The notes under the pieces were generated by a model that had not been told where the DNA came from, made no database searches, and saw only the letters and a program-made list of their open reading frames with translations. Made by a program: the position numbers and the translations under genes. From Pontibacillus yanchengensis (GTDB lineage: Bacteria > Bacillota > Bacilli > Bacillales > BH030062), in the NCBI RefSeq assembly GCF_009856295.1, contig NZ_WMEU01000003.1, positions 372,001 to 436,000 on the forward strand: DNA of 64,000 nt. The letters run 5' to 3'. Every line of letters begins with the position of its first letter. Position 1 is the stretch's first letter. Shown piece after piece: positions 42,247 through 53,964 of the stretch.

Positions 42247-45200
42247 ATTTTTCAAACAAACAATTCGCCTTCAATTTTTGTTTGTTATGCTATTCCTCTT
42301 TTTCGTAGCTGTTATAGGGGTGACTACGCTTTTAATTGTAGAGTCAGAAGTTAGGGGAAACTACATAAATGAACGCGAGCGATTAACGAAAGAAGCTAGA
42401 ATCATAGAGAATATTGAAGAGAATTACAATAATATGGTGTTGCGTTCACGTGGATACTTGTCATTTGAAAGTGAGTCAGAGTTACAAAAAAGTCGAGAAG
42501 CATACAAAGAACTAAGTGCTAGTATTGAACAATTTAAACAATTAGATATTAATGCAAAGGAACAACAATTAATCTATCAACTAGAAGAATATATAGATGA
42601 ATACTATAACGAATTATTACCACAAGCTGTCGAATATGTGAATCAAGGGAATGAGGATGCATTACAAGATTTAGCTTCTAGTTCAAATGGAACAGCTTCC
42701 GTTAATCAATTATTAAACGACACACAACAACTAGTTGATGAAAATGAATCCGCATTACATCAATCGAATGAAGCTTTTTTGGATGACAATTATATATTGA
42801 ATATTTATGTGATTGCATTTGTCGTGTTTATGTTTATTTTGTTAACGATGGTGACGAGAAAAATGTATCGTGATATTGCATATCCGCTACAGGAGCTATC
42901 TGCCACAACGGAACGTTTAGCTGATGGTGCGCATCTCAATCTTCCGAATTACAATCGTGTGGATGAAATTGGTACGTTATCTGTGTCATTTTCTGAAATG
43001 GCGGAAACGATTCAGGAACGTGAATCAGAATTACAAGCTCATAACGAAGAACTACAGGCCCAGCAAGATGAATTGACCGAGCAGCAAGAACGACTGGAGG
43101 ATTCCTATAATGAAATCAAGACGTTAAATACTGCCATAAGTGAAGCAGCCATTGTGGCGATATCTGATCCGCAAGGGAAAATCACCTTTGTGAATGATAA
43201 ATTTTGTGAGATAACTCAGTATTCTGAGAACGAATTGATTGGTTCTCCCCATACATTGCTGCAATCACGTTCTCTTGGTCAAACTATATATGACAATATG
43301 ATTGAGAGACTTCGTTTGGGTCAGATATGGAAGGGAGAAGTCCAAAATCAATCGAAGGATGGGTCCAAATACTGGGTGGATACCACGATTGTTCCTTATC
43401 TTGATGAGAATGGTGATGTTGAGAAATATATAAGCATTCAATTTGATATTACGCTCATTAAAAATGCCGAAACAGACTTAAAACAGATGCTTGAAGAATC
43501 CAACCGGACAAAAGCTAGGTTACAAGACTACAATGAAATGAATCATGCCTTGTCGATCACATTGGATAAAGGAGAGTTAATGAATACGATTGTCACGCAA
43601 CTTACTGGCATTCTCCAATTTGAAAAAGGGCTCATTATCGAATTACATGAGTATGAATATGCATCCATTGGAGTATCCGAACAGGATGCTGAACGACTAG
43701 TGAATCATCTTGATAATAGCGTGATGCTCCGAATAAAAGAAACAGGCCAGTCTCATGTGATAAAACGAAGCGCACTCCCAGATGAGCAAGGATATCTTGA
43801 TGATTCGTTAATAAGCTATGATTTGTATGCTCCTGTTTTTAATCCTGAGGAAGATATCATAGGCGTATTTGTTTGTACGCGAATTGGTTCTGATTACGCA
43901 GATGATGAATTGAAAGAGTTAGAAGGTATATTAAACCAAGTATCGCTTGCTCTAGATAAAATCCTTTTATATGAAGAAACAGAAAATAACCGTCAACTGA
44001 ATCAAAACATTATCGATAATGTGAATGAAGGCATTCAATTTGTCGATGAAGAGGGGCGTATCGTCCAGTATAATGAAAAGCTTTGCGAGTATTTGTTTAT
44101 TGATATGAAGGATGCTCACATCGACCATTCTTTCGAGGGTTGGAGTTCCATTCTAAATACTCGTGTTCGAAATGATGCTGAGTTAGTCCGATTTTTCAAG
44201 GAAGCTATCTTTACGGAATCAGGGACTGGCACTATGCATCGATACGAGGTAGAGCAGCCGTTTAAACGGATAATGGAAGTGTATGCGGAAACCATTTATT
44301 CCAATGAGTATAAGCTAGGGACATTATTTGTTCACCGAGATATAACTGAACAATATGAAGTTGATCAAATGAAATCAGAGCTTGTCAGTACGGTAAGCCA
44401 CGAATTGAGGACTCCACTTGCTAGTGTGCTAGGATATACGGAATTAATGCTAAAACGAGACTTAACACCAGAACGTAGGAATAGGTATATATCAACGATT
44501 CATAAAGAGGCGAATCGGTTAACGAATTTAATCAATGATTTTCTTGATTTACAGCGAATGGAATCTGGAAGTCAAAGCTATGAATTTCAACAAACAGATG
44601 TAATAGCTATCGCTCATGAAGTTATTGAAGGGTTTCAAGTTAATCATCCTCATCATGAATTTGAACTACAAAGCAGGTTATCTCATGCTTGGATTGCAGC
44701 GGATCGTGAAAAGTTGGTGCAGGTTTATACGAATATTATCGGAAATGCGGTTAAGTTTTCACCAGATGGCGGGAAAGTGATCGTGTCCATCTCAAACAAT
44801 CAAGATCACGTTGTGGTTCATATTGCAGATGAAGGGTTAGGTATTCCTGATAATGAATTAACCAAGCTATTTAGAAAGTTCCAGCGTATTGATAATTCAG
44901 ATCGTCGAAAGATTGGTGGCACTGGACTTGGCTTAGCTATATGTAAAGAAATTATCGAAGCGCATAATGGAAAAATTACCATACGCTCCGAGTTAGGTGA
45001 AGGATCAGTATTTACATTCATGCTTCCATTAGGGGGTCAGGAAGATACAGGAAATGATACAATTACGCCAGTTGACTCCAATCTACCATTTATCATGGTC
45101 GTGGAGGACGATGAGAGTTTAGCTACCTTATTACAAGATGAATTACAGGATGCGGGCTTTTACGTTCGGTCTTATTCCTCAGGGGAAGCTGCTTTTAAAA

Positions 45201-45487
45201 GACTAGAACACTACACCCCAGATGCATTTGTTATCGATTTAATGCTAGGAGAAGGTATGAATGGGTGGGATATTGTGGAACAATTGAAGAATAGAGATGA
45301 CACGAAATCCATTCCCATCTTCATTTCTACTGCTCTCGATGAACGTCAACGTGGGGAAACTCTAGGGGTGGAACACTACTTAACGAAGCCATATCCACCG
45401 AACAAGTTGGCAACAGTTATTTTACAAACCTTGCTTACAAATGAGAAACAAGGACAAATTCTCATAGCCGATAAGAGTGAGCTATAG
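42239..45487 (+). CDS. Hybrid sensor histidine kinase (TM-HAMP-PAS-GAF-PAS-HisKA-HATPase-REC)
   Basis: This 1082-residue kinase senses an outside and an inside signal. Two membrane segments (about 12-34 and 180-202) bracket a helical CHASE3-like outer domain. HAMP (about 205-255), coiled coil, PAS (about 290-405), GAF (about 430-575) and a second PAS (about 585-700) follow. HisKA has SHELRTPL (His about 721); HATPase has N, G1 (DEGLGIP) and G2 (GGTGLGLAI) boxes. A C-terminal receiver (about 955-1075, Asp in FVIDLMLGEG) completes it. It overlaps the receiver gene and shares the unit with the diguanylate cyclase. The stimulus is unknown. Confidence 0.92.
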   Translation: MPKFFKQTIRLQFLFVMLFLFFVAVIGVTTLLIVESEVRGNYINERERLTKEARIIENIEENYNNMVLRSRGYLSFESESELQKSREAYKELSASIEQFKQLDINAKEQQLIYQLEEYIDEYYNELLPQAVEYVNQGNEDALQDLASSSNGTASVNQLLNDTQQLVDENESALHQSNEAFLDDNYILNIYVIAFVVFMFILLTMVTRKMYRDIAYPLQELSATTERLADGAHLNLPNYNRVDEIGTLSVSFSEMAETIQERESELQAHNEELQAQQDELTEQQERLEDSYNEIKTLNTAISEAAIVAISDPQGKITFVNDKFCEITQYSENELIGSPHTLLQSRSLGQTIYDNMIERLRLGQIWKGEVQNQSKDGSKYWVDTTIVPYLDENGDVEKYISIQFDITLIKNAETDLKQMLEESNRTKARLQDYNEMNHALSITLDKGELMNTIVTQLTGILQFEKGLIIELHEYEYASIGVSEQDAERLVNHLDNSVMLRIKETGQSHVIKRSALPDEQGYLDDSLISYDLYAPVFNPEEDIIGVFVCTRIGSDYADDELKELEGILNQVSLALDKILLYEETENNRQLNQNIIDNVNEGIQFVDEEGRIVQYNEKLCEYLFIDMKDAHIDHSFEGWSSILNTRVRNDAELVRFFKEAIFTESGTGTMHRYEVEQPFKRIMEVYAETIYSNEYKLGTLFVHRDITEQYEVDQMKSELVSTVSHELRTPLASVLGYTELMLKRDLTPERRNRYISTIHKEANRLTNLINDFLDLQRMESGSQSYEFQQTDVIAIAHEVIEGFQVNHPHHEFELQSRLSHAWIAADREKLVQVYTNIIGNAVKFSPDGGKVIVSISNNQDHVVVHIADEGLGIPDNELTKLFRKFQRIDNSDRRKIGGTGLGLAICKEIIEAHNGKITIRSELGEGSVFTFMLPLGGQEDTGNDTITPVDSNLPFIMVVEDDESLATLLQDELQDAGFYVRSYSSGEAAFKRLEHYTPDAFVIDLMLGEGMNGWDIVEQLKNRDDTKSIPIFISTALDERQRGETLGVEHYLTKPYPPNKLATVILQTLLTNEKQGQILIADKSEL

Positions 45488-45590
45488 TCCCTTTTTACGT
45501 ATTTGCTCTAGTTATTTCAAGTATGTTTTGCTGAATGGGGAAGATTCGTTTTATAATAGGTAAAGGATAAAAAATAAATGAATGTCAGGA

Positions 45591-45624
45591 GAACAGGCTG
45601 CTTGATAAGTAAAGCCTGTTCTTT
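45591..45624 (+). terminator. Hairpin just before prfC
   Basis: GAACAGGCT and AGCCTGTTC pair around a 14-base loop, then TTTAC. It lies 36 bp before prfC, so it may end the kinase transcript or attenuate prfC. Confidence 0.7.
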
Positions 45625-45659
45625 ACGTAATGAACTTTATATTAGGAGAAGAATCTACT

Positions 45660-47234
45660 ATGAGTGTAAAAGAGGAAATGCAAAAACGTCGAACCTTTGC
45701 GATTATTTCTCACCCCGATGCGGGTAAGACAACGTTAACGGAGAAATTTTTGCTGTATGGAAATTTAATACGAAATGCCGGGACTGTAAAAGCGAAAAAG
45801 TCAGGTAAATTCGCAACTTCTGACTGGATGGAGATTGAAAAGAAGCGCGGAATTTCCGTCACCTCCTCCGTCATGAATTTTGAATATGAAGGGTACCAGG
45901 TCAACATTTTGGATACCCCTGGTCACGAAGACTTCAGTGAGGATACGTACAGAACGCTCACAGCTGTCGATAGCGTAATCATGATTATTGATGGTACCAA
46001 AGGGATTGAGGCTCAGACCTTAAAGCTATTTAAAGTTTGTAAAATGAGAGGTATCCCTATCTTCACCTTTATCAACAAGCTTGACAGGGAAGGAAAAGAC
46101 CCTTTTGATTTATTAAAGGAAATTGAAGATGAGCTAGGTATCCAAACATATCCGATGAATTGGCCAGTTGGAATGGGTAAGCGATTCCAGGGGATTTTTG
46201 ATCGTCAAAATGACCAATTTATTCGTTTTTCAGGGAATGAACAAGAAATCCCTATTCCGAAAGAAGAGTTAGACAACTATCCTGAACTAGTCGAAAATGA
46301 AACGTTCCAAGCAGCTTATGAAGAAATGGAATTGTTAGAAGAAGCGGGCGAACAGTTAGATATGGATGCCGTGCAACAAGGGGAACTCACCCCTGTATTC
46401 TTTGGTAGTGCCCTTGCGCCGTTTGGTGTGGAGACATTCTTTGAATCGTTTATATCCATGGCCCCGCAGCCATTTCCACGTAAAGCTTCTGGAGAACTTA
46501 TTCCTCCAGATAAGGAAGAGTTTTCTGGATTCATTTTCAAAATTCAAGCGAACATGAACAAAGCACACCGTGATCGTGTGGCGTTCGTACGTGTTTGTTC
46601 AGGTAAGTTTGAACGTGGCATGAATGTAACGTTGGACCGTACAGGCAAGACGATTAAGATTGCGCAAACCCAACAGTTTGTGGCTTCATCAAGAGAAACA
46701 GCTGAAATTGCGTACCCAGGTGATATTATCGGAATCTATGATCCGAACGTGTATCGCATTGGGGATACGCTTGTAGAAGGGAAGAACACGTTCCACTATG
46801 AGGAATTACCACAATTCCCTCCGGAACTATTCAAGAAGGTTACAGCGAAAAACGTCATGAAAGCGAAGCAGTTTAAAAAGGGAATCGAGCAGCTTGTGCA
46901 AGAAGGCGCGATTCAGTTGTTTAGAGGCGTTCGTAACGAAGAATACATTATTGGAGCGGTCGGACAGCTTCAATATGATGTGTTTGAGTATCGAATGAAA
47001 AATGAATACAACGTCGATATCGTCCTTGAATCAATAGGGGAGCGGATGCCGCGTTGGCTTAAAGAAGAGCAAGTAGATCAAAAACTATTTGATGAGCGAA
47101 GCATGCTCGTCAAAGACCGTGAAGACAATTACATTGCTTTATTTAAAAACGAATTCTCCTTACGCTGGTTCAGAGATAAAAACCCTGATATCGAATTGAT
47201 TGACTTGTTTGAAGTGAATCAATATAGTCAATAA
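45660..47234 (+). CDS. prfC: Peptide chain release factor 3 (PrfC)
   Basis: RF3 is a GTPase that recycles class I release factors from the ribosome. The 524 residues start with a GTP-binding domain: G1 SHPDAGKTT, the switch region [10 protein letters not shown]3 DTPGHEDF and G4 NKLDRE. Domain II and a C-terminal part with [18 protein letters not shown] follow. Length is usual. ATG 45660 ([19 protein letters not shown]) follows TAGGAGAAG; an upstream ATG at 45630 lies in the hairpin region and is not preferred. Confidence 0.95.
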   Translation: MSVKEEMQKRRTFAIISHPDAGKTTLTEKFLLYGNLIRNAGTVKAKKSGKFATSDWMEIEKKRGISVTSSVMNFEYEGYQVNILDTPGHEDFSEDTYRTLTAVDSVIMIIDGTKGIEAQTLKLFKVCKMRGIPIFTFINKLDREGKDPFDLLKEIEDELGIQTYPMNWPVGMGKRFQGIFDRQNDQFIRFSGNEQEIPIPKEELDNYPELVENETFQAAYEEMELLEEAGEQLDMDAVQQGELTPVFFGSALAPFGVETFFESFISMAPQPFPRKASGELIPPDKEEFSGFIFKIQANMNKAHRDRVAFVRVCSGKFERGMNVTLDRTGKTIKIAQTQQFVASSRETAEIAYPGDIIGIYDPNVYRIGDTLVEGKNTFHYEELPQFPPELFKKVTAKNVMKAKQFKKGIEQLVQEGAIQLFRGVRNEEYIIGAVGQLQYDVFEYRMKNEYNVDIVLESIGERMPRWLKEEQVDQKLFDERSMLVKDREDNYIALFKNEFSLRWFRDKNPDIELIDLFEVNQYSQ

Positions 47235-47242
47235 TAGAAGAC

Positions 47243-47274
47243 AAAAGCTAACCCATGAAGGGTTAGCTTTTTTT
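47243..47274 (+). terminator. Terminator after prfC
   Basis: AAGCTAACCC and GGGTTAGCTT pair around ATGAA, then TTTTTT. Confidence 0.9.
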
Positions 47275-47311
47275 AATACGTAAAGAAAGCATACGTTTAT
47301 CGCACTTATGT

Positions 47312-47518
47312 GTCCAGCTCCAGCGCCTAGCGCCTAGCAAACTTCCTGCACCTCCTTACGATAAGTCAACATCGAATCGCTTGCGCTCTTCGTGTTTCCT
47401 TTACCTCATACGGAGGAAGTTCGATTAAACCCGCTGCATCACGCAGCAACATCGAACCAAACCACCTCCTGTGGGCAGCAGTTTGTACGTCGCTAACGAG
47501 GCGCTTGCGCTTTTGTTC
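47312..47518. repeat. Dispersed ~200-bp intergenic repeat, copy 3
   Basis: It is nearly identical to the copy at 54732-54943 over its length, starting GTCCAGCTCCAGCGCC and ending GCGCTTGCGCTTTTGTTC. It lies between prfC and uvrB. The rest of the gap up to 47709 has no gene. Confidence 0.88.
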
Positions 47519-47709
47519 ATATGTTCAGCATGAGTTAAATGGCTGTAAAGGAATCTAGTTTTCGGGAATATCCCAGCCCCAGCCACGAGTTCTAATTGGA
47601 AATGCAAAGGAATGTGCTAAATACTCGAATGTTTGTTCGCCTTTATGTTAGGATAGAGTAAGATTGTGGTAAACTACGTGTATGAGATTATGCGAATGGA
47701 GGTTGCAAC

Positions 47710-49689
47710 GTGGAAAGCCAATTTGAATTAGTGTCTCAATATCAACCTCAGGGAGATCAACCCCGTGCCATTGAAGAACTAAAGAATGGAATAGTGAACG
47801 GAAAAAAACATCAAACCCTACTAGGGGCCACAGGTACTGGTAAAACATTTACGATGTCGAATGTTATACAGCAGGTAAATAAACCAACCCTTGTGATTGC
47901 TCACAATAAAACCCTCGCAGGTCAGCTTTATAGCGAGTTTAAAGAATTTTTTCCTAATAATGCAGTGGAGTACTTCGTCAGCTACTACGATTATTACCAG
48001 CCCGAAGCTTACGTTCCTTCCACTGATACATTTATAGAGAAGGATGCCAACATAAATGATGAAATTGATAAATTACGTCACTCTGCTACGTCATCGTTGT
48101 TTGAACGAAATGATGTCATTATCGTAGCTAGTGTGTCTTGTATATATGGTTTAGGTAATCCGGAAGAATACCGGAACCTTGTGTTATCCATTCGTAAAGG
48201 AATGGAGAAAGATCGTGATGAATTATTGCGAGATTTAGTAGACATTCAATATGCCCGAAATGATATCGACTTCCAGCGTGGTACATTCCGTGTGCGTGGT
48301 GATTCAGTCGAAATCATTCCGGCCTCAAGAGAAGAACATTGCCTTCGTATCGAATTTTTTGGTGATGAGATTGATCGAATCCGTGAAGTGGATGCACTAA
48401 CAGGTGAAATCATCGGGGATCGAGAGCATGTAGCAATTTTCCCTGCTTCTCACTTCGTAACTCGTGAGGAGAAAATGAAAGTAGCCATCAAAAATATTGA
48501 ACGTGAACTACAAGATCGCCTGAAAGAACTAAAGGATCAAAACAAGCTTTTAGAAGCACAAAGACTGGAGCAACGTACAAGCTATGATTTAGAAATGATG
48601 CGGGAAATGGGCTTCTGCTCAGGGATTGAAAACTATTCCCGTCATTTAACGCTAAGAGAAGAAGGTGCAACACCTTATACATTACTGGACTATTTTCCTG
48701 ATGATTACCTAATGATGGTCGACGAGTCCCACGTGACACTTCCACAGGTTCGTGGCATGTACAACGGAGACCAAGCGCGTAAGCAAGTGCTAGTGGATCA
48801 CGGTTTCCGTTTACCGTCTGCATTAGATAACCGTCCGCTTACATTTTCAGAATTTGAAAACCATATGAATCAAGCGGTCTATGTATCCGCCACACCTGGA
48901 CCTTATGAACAGGAGCACTCACCTGAAATGGTAGAACAGATCATTCGTCCTACAGGATTGTTAGACCCTAAAGTGAATGTGCGACCAATTCATGGGCAAA
49001 TTGATGACCTCATTGGTGAGATTAATACTCGTAAAGAACAAGGGGAGCGTGTCCTAGTTACAACCCTTACGAAGAAAATGTCTGAGGATCTTACCGATTA
49101 TTTAAAGGAAATTGGTATTAAAGTCGCGTACTTACACTCAGAGATTAAAACATTAGAACGAATTGAAATTATTCGTGATTTGCGCCGAGGCAAATATGAC
49201 GTATTAGTCGGCATTAACTTGTTACGGGAAGGGCTAGATATTCCGGAAGTATCCTTAGTCGCAATACTAGATGCCGATAAAGAAGGTTTCTTGCGCTCAC
49301 AACGTTCTCTCATTCAGACGATTGGACGGGCAGCGCGTAATGAAAATGGACAGGTTATTATGTATGCCGATAAATATACTGATTCTATGAATATTGCAAT
49401 TGATGAGACCGAACGTCGTCGCGCGAAACAGATGGAATATAACGAAAAGCACGGTATTACGCCTACCACGATTAAGAAAGAAATTCGCGATGTTATCCAA
49501 GCGACTATGGCCGCAGAAGATTCCGAAGAATATGATAGCAAACCAGATGTTTCTAAGATGAATAAGAAGGAAAAAGAAAAAATGATCGAAAACATGGAAG
49601 AAGAGATGAAACAAGCTGCGCGTGACTTGAATTTCGAAAAAGCAGCAGAGTTACGTGATGTCATCTTAGATCTTAAATCGGAAGGGTGA
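47710..49689 (+). CDS. uvrB: Excinuclease ABC subunit B (UvrB)
   Basis: UvrB is the damage-verifying helicase-like subunit of nucleotide excision repair. The 659 residues have Walker [13 protein letters not shown] (about 37-48), the beta-hairpin region ([20 protein letters not shown]), DESH-type MVDESHVT, helicase motif VI (QTIGRAARN) and the C-terminal UVR domain. Start is GTG, behind GGAGG. uvrA follows 8 bp later, the usual order in Bacillus. Confidence 0.97.
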   Translation: MESQFELVSQYQPQGDQPRAIEELKNGIVNGKKHQTLLGATGTGKTFTMSNVIQQVNKPTLVIAHNKTLAGQLYSEFKEFFPNNAVEYFVSYYDYYQPEAYVPSTDTFIEKDANINDEIDKLRHSATSSLFERNDVIIVASVSCIYGLGNPEEYRNLVLSIRKGMEKDRDELLRDLVDIQYARNDIDFQRGTFRVRGDSVEIIPASREEHCLRIEFFGDEIDRIREVDALTGEIIGDREHVAIFPASHFVTREEKMKVAIKNIERELQDRLKELKDQNKLLEAQRLEQRTSYDLEMMREMGFCSGIENYSRHLTLREEGATPYTLLDYFPDDYLMMVDESHVTLPQVRGMYNGDQARKQVLVDHGFRLPSALDNRPLTFSEFENHMNQAVYVSATPGPYEQEHSPEMVEQIIRPTGLLDPKVNVRPIHGQIDDLIGEINTRKEQGERVLVTTLTKKMSEDLTDYLKEIGIKVAYLHSEIKTLERIEIIRDLRRGKYDVLVGINLLREGLDIPEVSLVAILDADKEGFLRSQRSLIQTIGRAARNENGQVIMYADKYTDSMNIAIDETERRRAKQMEYNEKHGITPTTIKKEIRDVIQATMAAEDSEEYDSKPDVSKMNKKEKEKMIENMEEEMKQAARDLNFEKAAELRDVILDLKSEG

Positions 49690-49697
49690 TCGAGCAA

Positions 49698-52574
49698 ATG
49701 AGCCAACAGAAATCTATACGTGTACAAGGGGCTCGGGCCCACAATTTAAAAAATATAGATGTAAATATTCCGAAGAACAACTTGATTGTGTTAACAGGGT
49801 TATCTGGGTCAGGTAAATCATCCTTGGCTTTTGATACGATATATGCAGAGGGACAACGCCGGTATGTGGAGTCTCTTTCTGCTTATGCACGTCAATTTTT
49901 AGGACAGATGGATAAACCGGATGTTGATTCGATTGAAGGTTTATCGCCGGCTATTTCCATTGATCAGAAGACGACGAGTAAGAACCCGCGTTCAACTGTC
50001 GGGACTGTTACAGAAATTTATGATTACCTTCGACTGCTATTTGCCAGAGTAGGTCGACCGACCTGTCCTTACCATGAGGTAGAGATTACTTCTCAAACGG
50101 TGCAACAGATGGTAGACCAAATCCTCGAGCATCCTGATCGAACAAAGATGCAGATTCTCGCCCCTGTTGTATCTGGACGTAAGGGACAACACGTAAAAGT
50201 ACTTGAAAAGTTACAAAAAGAAGGGTACGTGCGTCTTCGTGTGGACGGAGAAATGCGCGAAGTGACGGAAGAATTTAATTTAGAAAAGAACAAAAAGCAC
50301 TCTATTGAGGTTGTTATTGATCGTATTGCCATTAAAGAGGGCATAGCTGGTCGTTTAACGGACTCGATTGAAACAGCTCTAAGATTAGGCGAAGGACAGC
50401 TAATCGTTGATGTCATTGATGGAGAAGAACTGTATTTTAATGAAAACCATGCATGTCCTGTTTGTGGATTTTCAGTAGGTGAATTAGAGCCACGCATGTT
50501 CTCGTTTAACAGTCCATATGGGGCTTGTGAGCGTTGTGATGGTCTTGGACAACAGTTGGAAGTTGATATTGATTTGGTTATCCCGGACTGGGAACTAACA
50601 TTAAATCAGCATGCTATAGCCCCTTGGGAACCGAATAGCTCCCAATACTACCCGCAGCTTCTGGAAAGTGTATGCAATCACTATGGGATTGATATGGATA
50701 CTCCAATTAAGGAGATACCGAAAAATCTGTTAGAACGTGTCTTGTATGGTAGCGGAGATGAAAAAGTGTATTTCCGCTATGAGAATGATTTTGGAAAGGT
50801 TCGTGAAAATGAGATCTTTTTCGAAGGTGTCATTCCGAACGTAGCTCGTCGTTACCGTGAGACATCATCCGAGTATATTCGTGAACAGATGGAAAAGTAT
50901 ATGGCTCAAAAGCCTTGTCCAAAGTGTGAGGGAAATCGTTTAAACGAAAAGCCTCTATCCGTTCTTATAAATAATTATCATATCGGTAGTGTGACAGATT
51001 TCTCGATAAAAGACGCTATTACTTTTTTCGAGAACGTTGAACTCACGGAAAAAGAAGAACAAATTGCGCGGATGATATTGAAGGAGATTTGTGATCGTTT
51101 ATCCTTCCTTATTAATGTAGGACTAGATTACCTTACATTGTCTCGCTCTGCTGGAACGTTATCTGGTGGGGAAGCGCAACGAATTCGATTGGCTACCCAG
51201 ATAGGTGCTGCCTTAACAGGAGTGCTGTATGTATTAGACGAGCCTTCTATTGGACTCCATCAGCGTGACAACGACAGATTGATATCAACGCTTAAACAGA
51301 TGAGAGATTTAGATAACACCTTGATTGTGGTAGAGCATGATGAAGATACGATGCTAGCTGCAGACTACTTGATTGATATTGGGCCTGGTGCGGGTGCTCA
51401 TGGTGGCGAAATTGTTTCTGAAGGTACGCCTCAAGAAGTGATGAACGATAGTAACTCTCTTACAGGACAGTACCTGTCAGGCGAAAAGTTCATCCCATTA
51501 CCACAGGAGCGCCGTCAGCCAGATGGTCGCTACGTAGAAGTGATTGGCGCTCAAGAAAACAACCTGAAAAATGTGAATGCATCCTTGCCTTTAGGATTGT
51601 TAACAGCTGTTACAGGTGTATCAGGTTCTGGTAAGAGTACATTAGTAAACGAAATTCTGTATAAATCATTAGCTCAAAAGCTCCATAAAGGGAAAGTGAA
51701 GCCAGGAGAGCATAAGCAAATCAAGGGTATGGATCAGCTCGAAAAAGTAATTGATATTGACCAATCGCCAATTGGCCGAACACCACGGTCTAACCCTGCA
51801 ACCTACACCGGCGTGTTTGATGATATTCGTGACGTATTCGCACAAACCAATGAAGCTAAGATTCGTGGCTACAAAAAAGGACGATTTAGCTTTAATGTGA
51901 AAGGTGGTAGGTGCGAAGCATGCCGTGGTGATGGTATTATTAAAATAGAAATGCATTTTCTTCCAGATGTATATGTCCCTTGTGAAGTATGCGATGGGAA
52001 ACGTTATAACCGCGAGACACTTGAAGTGAAATACAAAGGGAAGAGTATTGCCGATGTACTAGAGATGACGATAGAAGATGCGTATGAATTCTTCGAAGCG
52101 ATCCCTAAGATTAAGCGGAAGCTGTCTACTGTATTTGATGTAGGATTAGGTTATATTAAACTTGGTCAACCAGCTACAACCTTATCTGGTGGGGAAGCGC
52201 AGCGTGTGAAGCTGGCTAGTGAACTCCATCGTCGTTCGACTGGACGTTCTCTATACATTTTAGATGAACCAACTACAGGGCTTCATGTGGAAGATATCTC
52301 ACGCCTTCTCATGGTGTTGCAGCGGTTAGTAGATAATGGAGAGACCGTATTAATTATTGAACACAACCTTGATGTCATTAAAGCAGCGGATTACCTCATC
52401 GACCTTGGACCAGAAGGTGGAGAAAAAGGTGGCGAAATCATTGCTACGGGAACTCCTGAAGTTGTTGCGGACAATTCTCAATCGTACACTGGAAAATACC
52501 TTGGACCGATTCTGGAACGGGATCGAGATCGTATGAAAGAGCGTTTGAAGAAGAAAGAAAAAGTTTCCAAATAA
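49698..52574 (+). CDS. uvrA: Excinuclease ABC subunit A (UvrA)
   Basis: UvrA is the dimeric ABC ATPase that finds DNA damage and loads UvrB. The 958 residues show two ATPase halves: Walker [10 protein letters not shown] (about 30) and GVSGSGKST (about 640), signatures [10 protein letters not shown] and [10 protein letters not shown], and zinc clusters CPVCGF...CERCDG and CEACRGDG...CEVCDG. ATG 49698 gives [20 protein letters not shown], the typical start; it is 10 bp after GGAAGGG. GTG 49686, inside the uvrB end, is less likely. Confidence 0.97.
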   Translation: MSQQKSIRVQGARAHNLKNIDVNIPKNNLIVLTGLSGSGKSSLAFDTIYAEGQRRYVESLSAYARQFLGQMDKPDVDSIEGLSPAISIDQKTTSKNPRSTVGTVTEIYDYLRLLFARVGRPTCPYHEVEITSQTVQQMVDQILEHPDRTKMQILAPVVSGRKGQHVKVLEKLQKEGYVRLRVDGEMREVTEEFNLEKNKKHSIEVVIDRIAIKEGIAGRLTDSIETALRLGEGQLIVDVIDGEELYFNENHACPVCGFSVGELEPRMFSFNSPYGACERCDGLGQQLEVDIDLVIPDWELTLNQHAIAPWEPNSSQYYPQLLESVCNHYGIDMDTPIKEIPKNLLERVLYGSGDEKVYFRYENDFGKVRENEIFFEGVIPNVARRYRETSSEYIREQMEKYMAQKPCPKCEGNRLNEKPLSVLINNYHIGSVTDFSIKDAITFFENVELTEKEEQIARMILKEICDRLSFLINVGLDYLTLSRSAGTLSGGEAQRIRLATQIGAALTGVLYVLDEPSIGLHQRDNDRLISTLKQMRDLDNTLIVVEHDEDTMLAADYLIDIGPGAGAHGGEIVSEGTPQEVMNDSNSLTGQYLSGEKFIPLPQERRQPDGRYVEVIGAQENNLKNVNASLPLGLLTAVTGVSGSGKSTLVNEILYKSLAQKLHKGKVKPGEHKQIKGMDQLEKVIDIDQSPIGRTPRSNPATYTGVFDDIRDVFAQTNEAKIRGYKKGRFSFNVKGGRCEACRGDGIIKIEMHFLPDVYVPCEVCDGKRYNRETLEVKYKGKSIADVLEMTIEDAYEFFEAIPKIKRKLSTVFDVGLGYIKLGQPATTLSGGEAQRVKLASELHRRSTGRSLYILDEPTTGLHVEDISRLLMVLQRLVDNGETVLIIEHNLDVIKAADYLIDLGPEGGEKGGEIIATGTPEVVADNSQSYTGKYLGPILERDRDRMKERLKKKEKVSK

Positions 52575-52642
52575 CGGAATCACATCAAGAACCACAGCCT
52601 TTTCTGGGAACAACCCTAGACAGTCAAGAAAGGTTGGTTCAA

Positions 52643-53434
52643 ATGAAGAAGCCATTATTCGACCACTTACAACAGGATAGTTATGCACTCCGAGAAGCAG
52701 CCCCAGAATGGAGAGAAACGATGGAACAACTCGTTTCCTGGTCCGGTCAGCAAGTTGTTGATTTGGGCTGTGGAGGAGGCATTTATACAAAAGCTCTCTC
52801 CCATATGAATGTAGAACACGTGCATGGTATTGATGCCTCTGAGACGATGTTACAAGGAGCAAGGGAATATGTGGGTGATGTGTCCAATGTAACATTCTTA
52901 CAAGGGGAAACAGCTGCTATTCCTTTAGGAAATGAGCGGGTGGATACAGTGGTGGAGCGCGCTGTGATTCATCATCTTCAACGTGCTCAACTTCAAGAAA
53001 ATTTACAAGAGCTCTATCGTGTCTTGAAGCCAGGAGGACAAGTAATTATTCAGGACAGAACATTGGATGATTGCTTTTTACCTCCTGACAAAGAACACCT
53101 CCGGGGTCACATTTTTTCCATGTTTCCTCGCCTGAAAAAGATGGAGAAAGTACGACGTCATTCTTCAAATCAAGTGATTCGTAGCTTGCATCAAGCAGGT
53201 TTTCATAAAATTAAAATCAAATCATTGCTCGAAACACGCCAGAAGTACCCATCCCGCGATAAGGTATATGAGGATATAATGAATCGAACGGGCCGAACAA
53301 TTTTGCATGAATTAAATGATGATGAGCTTAGACAGCTCGCAACTACCATTTACCATCAATACAAAGCACATGAATCGATTCAGGAACAGGATCGCTGGAC
53401 GATTTGGATTGCAGAAAAGCCAATAGACTTGTAA
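52643..53434 (+). CDS. Class I SAM-dependent methyltransferase
   Basis: The 263 residues have motif I VVDLGCGGGIYT (about 38-49), an acidic end of strand 2 (GIDASETM), and the post-motif KPGGQVIIQDRT typical of the UbiE/COQ5 group. It should transfer a methyl group to an unknown substrate. ATG 52643 follows AAGAAAGG at a good distance; TTG 52634 would overlap it. The gene stands alone after uvrA. Confidence 0.85.
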   Translation: MKKPLFDHLQQDSYALREAAPEWRETMEQLVSWSGQQVVDLGCGGGIYTKALSHMNVEHVHGIDASETMLQGAREYVGDVSNVTFLQGETAAIPLGNERVDTVVERAVIHHLQRAQLQENLQELYRVLKPGGQVIIQDRTLDDCFLPPDKEHLRGHIFSMFPRLKKMEKVRRHSSNQVIRSLHQAGFHKIKIKSLLETRQKYPSRDKVYEDIMNRTGRTILHELNDDELRQLATTIYHQYKAHESIQEQDRWTIWIAEKPIDL

Positions 53435-53590
53435 GTATAAAAGAGAGACTGTTGCTTGGAAGAGTATCAGTCTTTCATCATTTCTATGCTCTCCTGCGCT
53501 TTGCTGGAATGGTAAGTAGATTCTTTGACGTTCGGGGTACTGATTGGGTAGAGTATAAACAGACACTAGTTCGAGAGAGGAGTCATCGTC

Positions 53591-53941
53591 ATGGAAATGA
53601 TCCAAATCGATAAAGTTCAAGAAGCTCTTGATCATCTTGCTAATAAAGATGTGTATGTGCACTTAGAAACAACGAATGGCGCATATGCAAGTCATTTTAA
53701 TTCAAACGCCTATAACGTAGGGGCATTCATTCGTAATGCTAAAGTTCGCTATAAGCATGCCAAAATAGTAGGTAGTGAAACGTTTCGCATCGGCTTGAAG
53801 ATGGACCATGGTTGGGTTTATGCTGAAGGGCTTACCCAATGGGAAGTAGATGACAAAGGTCGCTTAATCATGGCAGGTCATGATGCCGAAGGCCGATTAA
53901 TGGTAGCTCTTGAGATTAGCGAAACACCGTTTGAGAACTAA
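53591..53941 (+). CDS. yojF: YojF family protein (DUF1806)
   Basis: The 116 residues form a small strand-rich domain (VYVHLETTNGAYA, AKVRYKHAKIVG, GWVYAEGLTQWEVD). In Bacillus this gene is next to bshB2, and the same pair is here, 23 bp apart. It may help bacillithiol formation or regulation, but its function is not known. GAGAGGAG precedes the ATG. Confidence 0.88.
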   Translation: MEMIQIDKVQEALDHLANKDVYVHLETTNGAYASHFNSNAYNVGAFIRNAKVRYKHAKIVGSETFRIGLKMDHGWVYAEGLTQWEVDDKGRLIMAGHDAEGRLMVALEISETPFEN

Positions 53942-53964
53942 GAAATAAAGGAGAGAATAGGATC

